Positions 60,598-64,000 of a DNA stretch of 64,000 bases are shown piece after piece. The translations under genes and the position numbers were made by a program. The number at the start of each line of letters is the position of its first letter. The first letter of the stretch is position 1. This stretch comes from a virus. Below the pieces are notes generated by a model. That model had not been told where the DNA came from. It made no database searches and saw only the letters and a list, made by a program, of their open reading frames with translations. The stretch spans positions 47,324-111,323 of the IMG/VR virus record IMGVR_UViG_3300028859_000013. The stretch is one strand, 5' to 3'.

Positions 60598-61491
60598 ATG
60601 GTATTAGAATCAAAAGGTACTCCAGATATATTACTAAATATTATTACTAAATATGATAGTGAAATCATATATAGTTCTAAAAATTTAACAACATTATTAA
60701 TAGATATAAACGAAGTTGATTTAGTCGCTAGTTTGACTATTAATTTTAAAAAAAATGATAGTAAGAATAATTTTTCAGGAGATTTAAATTTTGATGATTG
60801 TATAAATTCAAATTTTAAAAATTGTATAATAAATTTAAATGTATCATATTTTAATAAATCTTTAATAATTAAATCTTTGATGCATGAGCTAACTCATTTA
60901 TATGAATTGTATAAAATAAAAGATATTTATACTAAGTCAAAATGGAATAGAATGAAAGTATTATATGACACAAGAAAACAAATTAACAATAATAGTTTAT
61001 TTTATTTTATAGATATTTTTTATTTATCTCTACCATTTGAAGTTAATGCAAGAGTTTCCAGTGTTTATACTTATTTATCTGATAAAAAAATTAAAGATAT
61101 AGATATTCTAAAAAAATTTTTAGTAGAGACAATTGAGTGGCAGAATATGTTAAATTTAAAAAATTTTGAATATAAACAATTATATACTGACTTAATAAAC
61201 TCATATATAAACGATAAAGTTTTTCTTTATGAAATATTTAATTTATTTAATTCTAAAATGAAAATAAAAACAAAAATAAATTCTGATACAGATTTATATA
61301 ATTATTTAAAAAATTCTAGTAGATATTTTAAGTCAGTATCATCAAATTTTATAAAAAAACTATTAAAAGTATTAAATAGAGTATCTGACGAATCATTAAA
61401 AGAGGGATATTGGACGTCTTCAACAAAAATAGTAATTTACAAACAATATATAAAAGAAAATAAAGATATTGATTATCTTAAATTTTTATAA
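60598..61491 (+). CDS. HExxH metallopeptidase-like protein
   Basis: 297 residues. LMHELTHLYELYK near residue 97 carries HExxH; FYLSLPFEVNARVSSV near 141 gives the downstream E. These match the protein at 49371 in order and spacing, so they are paralogues. Unlike that one there is no obvious leader (start MVLESKGTPDILL). It has a late-type promoter and lies between portal and probable prohead protease, suggesting a head-related role. Confidence 0.62.
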   Translation: MVLESKGTPDILLNIITKYDSEIIYSSKNLTTLLIDINEVDLVASLTINFKKNDSKNNFSGDLNFDDCINSNFKNCIINLNVSYFNKSLIIKSLMHELTHLYELYKIKDIYTKSKWNRMKVLYDTRKQINNNSLFYFIDIFYLSLPFEVNARVSSVYTYLSDKKIKDIDILKKFLVETIEWQNMLNLKNFEYKQLYTDLINSYINDKVFLYEIFNLFNSKMKIKTKINSDTDLYNYLKNSSRYFKSVSSNFIKKLLKVLNRVSDESLKEGYWTSSTKIVIYKQYIKENKDIDYLKFL

Positions 61492-61508
61492 AAAATAAAT
61501 AAATAAAT

Positions 61509-61805
61509 ATGTCAATAGATAGAAGAATTGTATCAATATTATATTACAATAATATAACTGATATTAATAATGTGGAAGAATTTATAGGAGAAAAAAATGG
61601 TTATTATGATATTAAAATAAATGGAAAAATTAAATCATTAAAAATTCCAGATAATGAATATACCAAGCGTACTAAAATAACTACAAAAGTAACTACAAAC
61701 ACAACTACAAACACAACTACAAAAGCAATCACAAAAGTAACTACAAAAAAATTGGAAAATAAAAATAAAAAATCAAATGATGATGATTTTATTACGTCTA
61801 TTTAA
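61509..61805 (+). CDS. Small basic protein with T/K repeat
   Basis: 98 residues: a small beta fold with YYDIKINGKIKSLKIPDNEY (SH3-like), then a TKVTTNTTTNTTTKAI-type low-complexity stretch and basic end. No leader. Possibly a DNA-binding core protein of the head. Function unknown. Confidence 0.55.
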   Translation: MSIDRRIVSILYYNNITDINNVEEFIGEKNGYYDIKINGKIKSLKIPDNEYTKRTKITTKVTTNTTTNTTTKAITKVTTKKLENKNKKSNDDDFITSI

Positions 61806-61825
61806 TTTAAAAATATAAATATATT

Positions 61826-62164
61826 ATGAAAATTGCAAAATTTAATGAAACTATTGGATATCAAGATAGAAGATATAAAATTGATTTAGAATTATTAAGT
61901 AAGCTAGTATTAGATAAATCTATAAGAAAAGAACTAAAATTATTTAAATCTCATATAGATAGTTATTTAGAATCAGTATATGATATGATAGAATATGGAA
62001 GAGGTGATGTTTTTTTATATTCTATAACAAATGAGTTCAAAATAGCATACATTAAAAGTGCTAAATTTAGTAATACATTACAAACGGTTCCAGTAGAAAC
62101 ATTAATCGGTTTCGATTTAGAAGAATATAAAGTATTCAAAGATTCTGAAAAATATAATTTATAA
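61826..62164 (+). CDS. Leader-bearing small protein, KYNL end
   Basis: 112 residues: MKIAKFNETIGYQDRR (variant leader KFNE), helical centre, then VETLIGFDLEEYKVFKDSEK and the end EKYNL, a variant of the KFNI ending. So it carries both signatures of the internal family. The 3' end overlaps the convergent endonuclease gene by six bases. Confidence 0.6.
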   Translation: MKIAKFNETIGYQDRRYKIDLELLSKLVLDKSIRKELKLFKSHIDSYLESVYDMIEYGRGDVFLYSITNEFKIAYIKSAKFSNTLQTVPVETLIGFDLEEYKVFKDSEKYNL

Positions 62165-63796
62165 TTTATTAATATATTCAAATTTTAATTGTCCACAATC
62201 ATATATTCTATAATAATGCCTATCTTTCATTATTTCATGCTCAGTTTTATTTTTATCATAACCTTGCTTAATTAATATATCTTTACGAAAATTAAATTTA
62301 TTTAGTCGTATTCCATTTATTATATAATAATAATTTGGTTTAATTTTGCCTATATTATTAAAATTTAATGTTTCATATAATTCACTGTTACAATTACTTA
62401 TATCTATATATGCTAATATTTTATTCGAATTATAATTTTCAATAAAATAATTGAATAATTTATTTTCACCTCCTATAATATTAGTATTTAACTTATTACA
62501 AAATCTTAATAATTCATAATTTTTTTCAATTTTATTTTTTGGAATTTTAAGATTACTGAATGTAATTAAGCTAACTAATTCATTTTTATAAAATAATCCT
62601 ATTTTAATTTTGGAACTAATAAATCCTTTAATATGATTATTATTTAAAAAATCTTTAACTATTTTATTATCATTTATTTCTTTAATTTCTGTTTCACGTG
62701 CAAATATTTTATTATAATTTTTACTTAATTTATTTAATATCATAGATTTTATTATATCTGGCTTATATAACCAATCATCCTCCCAAATATGCATTAATTG
62801 TATTCCTAGTTTTTCACATAATTCAGTTTTATTTAAATGATAATTATTAGAAGTATTATTTTCATTATGCCAAAATAATCCATTATATTCAAATGCAATT
62901 TTTAATTCAGGAATATAAATATCCAATTCATATGGTTTTATAATATTTCTATTATTTTGTATGATTTCTCCGTTATAATTTTTTTTAATGAAATTATATA
63001 CATTAGTTTCTGATCCAGATGTATGAACAGATCCTATAGGATTACAAAATACACATGCATCAACATTTAGATTATATCTACCATAAAATGTTTTTTTATA
63101 AATTTCAAAGTTTTTTTCACATTTTTCACAATAAAATGTAAAATTGTCTCCTTCAATATTTATTAAATTTGAATATTTTTTTTGAAGTTTTATTAAATTT
63201 ATTTTGTTTATATTTTGTTTAAAATTTTTATGCTGAGATATAAAATTTACTCCGTTATTTTTAAAACAAGTTTTTTCTTTTTTCTCTTTGATTTCTTTAT
63301 TTTGTGATACATTATCTACTCCATATTTTTCTTTAATTGTTATTTTCGATTTTTCTTTAATTATATTAGATGATAATCCCCATTTAACTCCAAAATGTTT
63401 AAAATTAGTATTCATTTTTTTCTCTTTAATTTCTTTATTTTGTGATACATTATCTACTCCATATTTTTCTTTAATTGTTATTTTCGATTTTTCTTTTATT
63501 TCATTACATTGAAAAACATTATCTACTCCATATTTTTCTTGAATAGTTATTTTTCTTTTACATTTTTTGCATATAAATTTTTTAAGTGAATTATTTTTAT
63601 ATAATATATTAAAACATGATTCATACTCATCTCCACATTTATCGCATCTCATTTTAACTTTATATCTAGATCCTTTAGTTAGTTCATTCACATTAACCAA
63701 TATTATATCATTTATTTTAATATTTTTATATAATTTTTTATAATGTTTTATATTTGATATATTAATTCGAATTTCTATTTTATTTGATAATATCAT
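62159..63796 (-). CDS. Putative homing endonuclease, Vsr/PD-(D/E)xK-like
   Basis: 545 residues, paralogue of 4524-6278. N-terminal zinc-binding pairs (CDKCGDEY and CKKCKRK near 53-82, later CEKCEKNF). Residues 85-190 hold repeated (K/E)EKYGVDNVSQNKEIKEK units, one near-exact at the DNA level. Nuclease core YELDIYIPELKIAFEYNGLF, WHNENN and LMHIWEDDW. C-terminal domain as in the relative. It lies between the head genes and the probable prohead protease. Confidence 0.75.
   Translation of the reverse strand: MILSNKIEIRINISNIKHYKKLYKNIKINDIILVNVNELTKGSRYKVKMRCDKCGDEYESCFNILYKNNSLKKFICKKCKRKITIQEKYGVDNVFQCNEIKEKSKITIKEKYGVDNVSQNKEIKEKKMNTNFKHFGVKWGLSSNIIKEKSKITIKEKYGVDNVSQNKEIKEKKEKTCFKNNGVNFISQHKNFKQNINKINLIKLQKKYSNLINIEGDNFTFYCEKCEKNFEIYKKTFYGRYNLNVDACVFCNPIGSVHTSGSETNVYNFIKKNYNGEIIQNNRNIIKPYELDIYIPELKIAFEYNGLFWHNENNTSNNYHLNKTELCEKLGIQLMHIWEDDWLYKPDIIKSMILNKLSKNYNKIFARETEIKEINDNKIVKDFLNNNHIKGFISSKIKIGLFYKNELVSLITFSNLKIPKNKIEKNYELLRFCNKLNTNIIGGENKLFNYFIENYNSNKILAYIDISNCNSELYETLNFNNIGKIKPNYYYIINGIRLNKFNFRKDILIKQGYDKNKTEHEIMKDRHYYRIYDCGQLKFEYINKL
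63283..63496 (-). repeat. 76-base internal direct repeat
   Basis: 63283-63358 and 63421-63496 are almost identical (one difference seen, at the eighth base), inside the endonuclease gene; the unit encodes the KYGVDNVSQNKEIKEK block. A third, diverged unit follows. Confidence 0.8.
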
Positions 63797-63951
63797 ATAT
63801 TAATTGTTTATTTTAAGTATATATAAATATTATATGTCTTTGTTTTATCAAATTCAGCAAAAAACACATCAAAAATAATAAATATGAAGAAAATTAAAAA
63901 ATAGAAAAAAATGATATTTTTTAAGTAATATATAAAAGAAAATTAAAAAAT

Positions 63952-64000
63952 ATGAAACCAGTTCTTATTGTAGAACATTGTATGGACGGTCTTAAACAGA
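63952..64000 (+). CDS. Start of probable prohead protease (gp21-like), cut by window end
   Basis: Only MKPVLIVEHCMDGLKQ is visible. The hydrophobic strand LIVE at the start and the position after portal and small head genes fit the prohead core protease gp21 of T4-like phages, which begins similarly (LLIET in T4). In T4 this enzyme matures the head and cuts the internal-protein leaders. Sixteen residues are not proof. Confidence 0.4.
   Translation, partial: MKPVLIVEHCMDGLKQ

Noticed and set aside
63283-63496. CRISPR-like direct repeats
   Set aside because: The two 76-base copies lie inside one coding frame and encode a repeated protein unit; there are no short regular spacers.

Overview
The window is part of a very AT-rich (about three quarters A+T by eye) genome of a large T4-like myovirus. 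Recognisable T4-type genes are tail sheath (gp18-like), tail tube (gp19-like), a gp26-type baseplate protein, sheath stabiliser (gp15-like), portal (gp20-like), head completion nuclease (gp4-like), late sigma factor (gp55-like), clamp loader (gp44-like) and RNase H. A Bacteroidetes host (for example a flavobacterium) is suggested by three things: starts that mostly lack Shine-Dalgarno sites, TAnnTTTG promoters, and a small Bacteroidetes-style lipoprotein. It also carries eleven tRNA or tRNA-like genes, a tmRNA, two insertion elements and about nine free-standing endonucleases of homing or GIY-YIG type.

Layout. 1-4.4 kb: sheath. 4.5-6.3 kb: homing endonuclease. 6.5-12.2 kb: accessory cluster of small proteins with a shared N-terminal leader. 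12.4-16.5 kb: tail tube, HNH endonuclease, glycosyltransferase, baseplate protein. 16.7-22 kb: Nudix, HAD and virion-like proteins. 22-24.8 kb: a TnpB element that split a small gene, then an IS1595 element. 24.9-29.2 kb: small genes and the tRNA cluster with its own endonuclease. 29.3-37 kb: lysozyme, tmRNA, a ferritin-like protein and a pentad-repeat protein. 37-46.5 kb: tRNA-Met, lipoprotein, dUTPase, Dam-type methylase, two ribbon-helix-helix proteins, a run of small reverse-strand genes and a heptose adenylyltransferase. 46.5-52.5 kb: RNase H, a protease-like protein, a frameshifted capsid-like gene and the clamp loader. 52.7-64 kb: sheath stabiliser, head and portal genes, late sigma, and the start of a probable gp21-like prohead protease.

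The most striking feature is that about 32 otherwise unrelated genes begin with a short leader of two related types. Type A resembles MKTYIQFINEA (aromatic, I/L, any, E) and looks like the capsid targeting sequence of the T4 internal head proteins, which gp21 cleaves after (I/L)xE. Type B resembles MKYLKKFESF. Behind these leaders sit an ADP-ribosyltransferase-like domain, metallopeptidases, a ferritin-like protein, a von Willebrand A-like domain, a Nudix protein, a lysozyme and many SH3-like small proteins, several ending in KFNI. I infer a large set of capsid-packaged, probably injected proteins. In the entries below, 'leader A' and 'leader B' refer to these types.

Many accessory genes are damaged by in-frame stops or single-base frameshifts. 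The sequence cannot say whether these are real pseudogenes, recoding or read errors.
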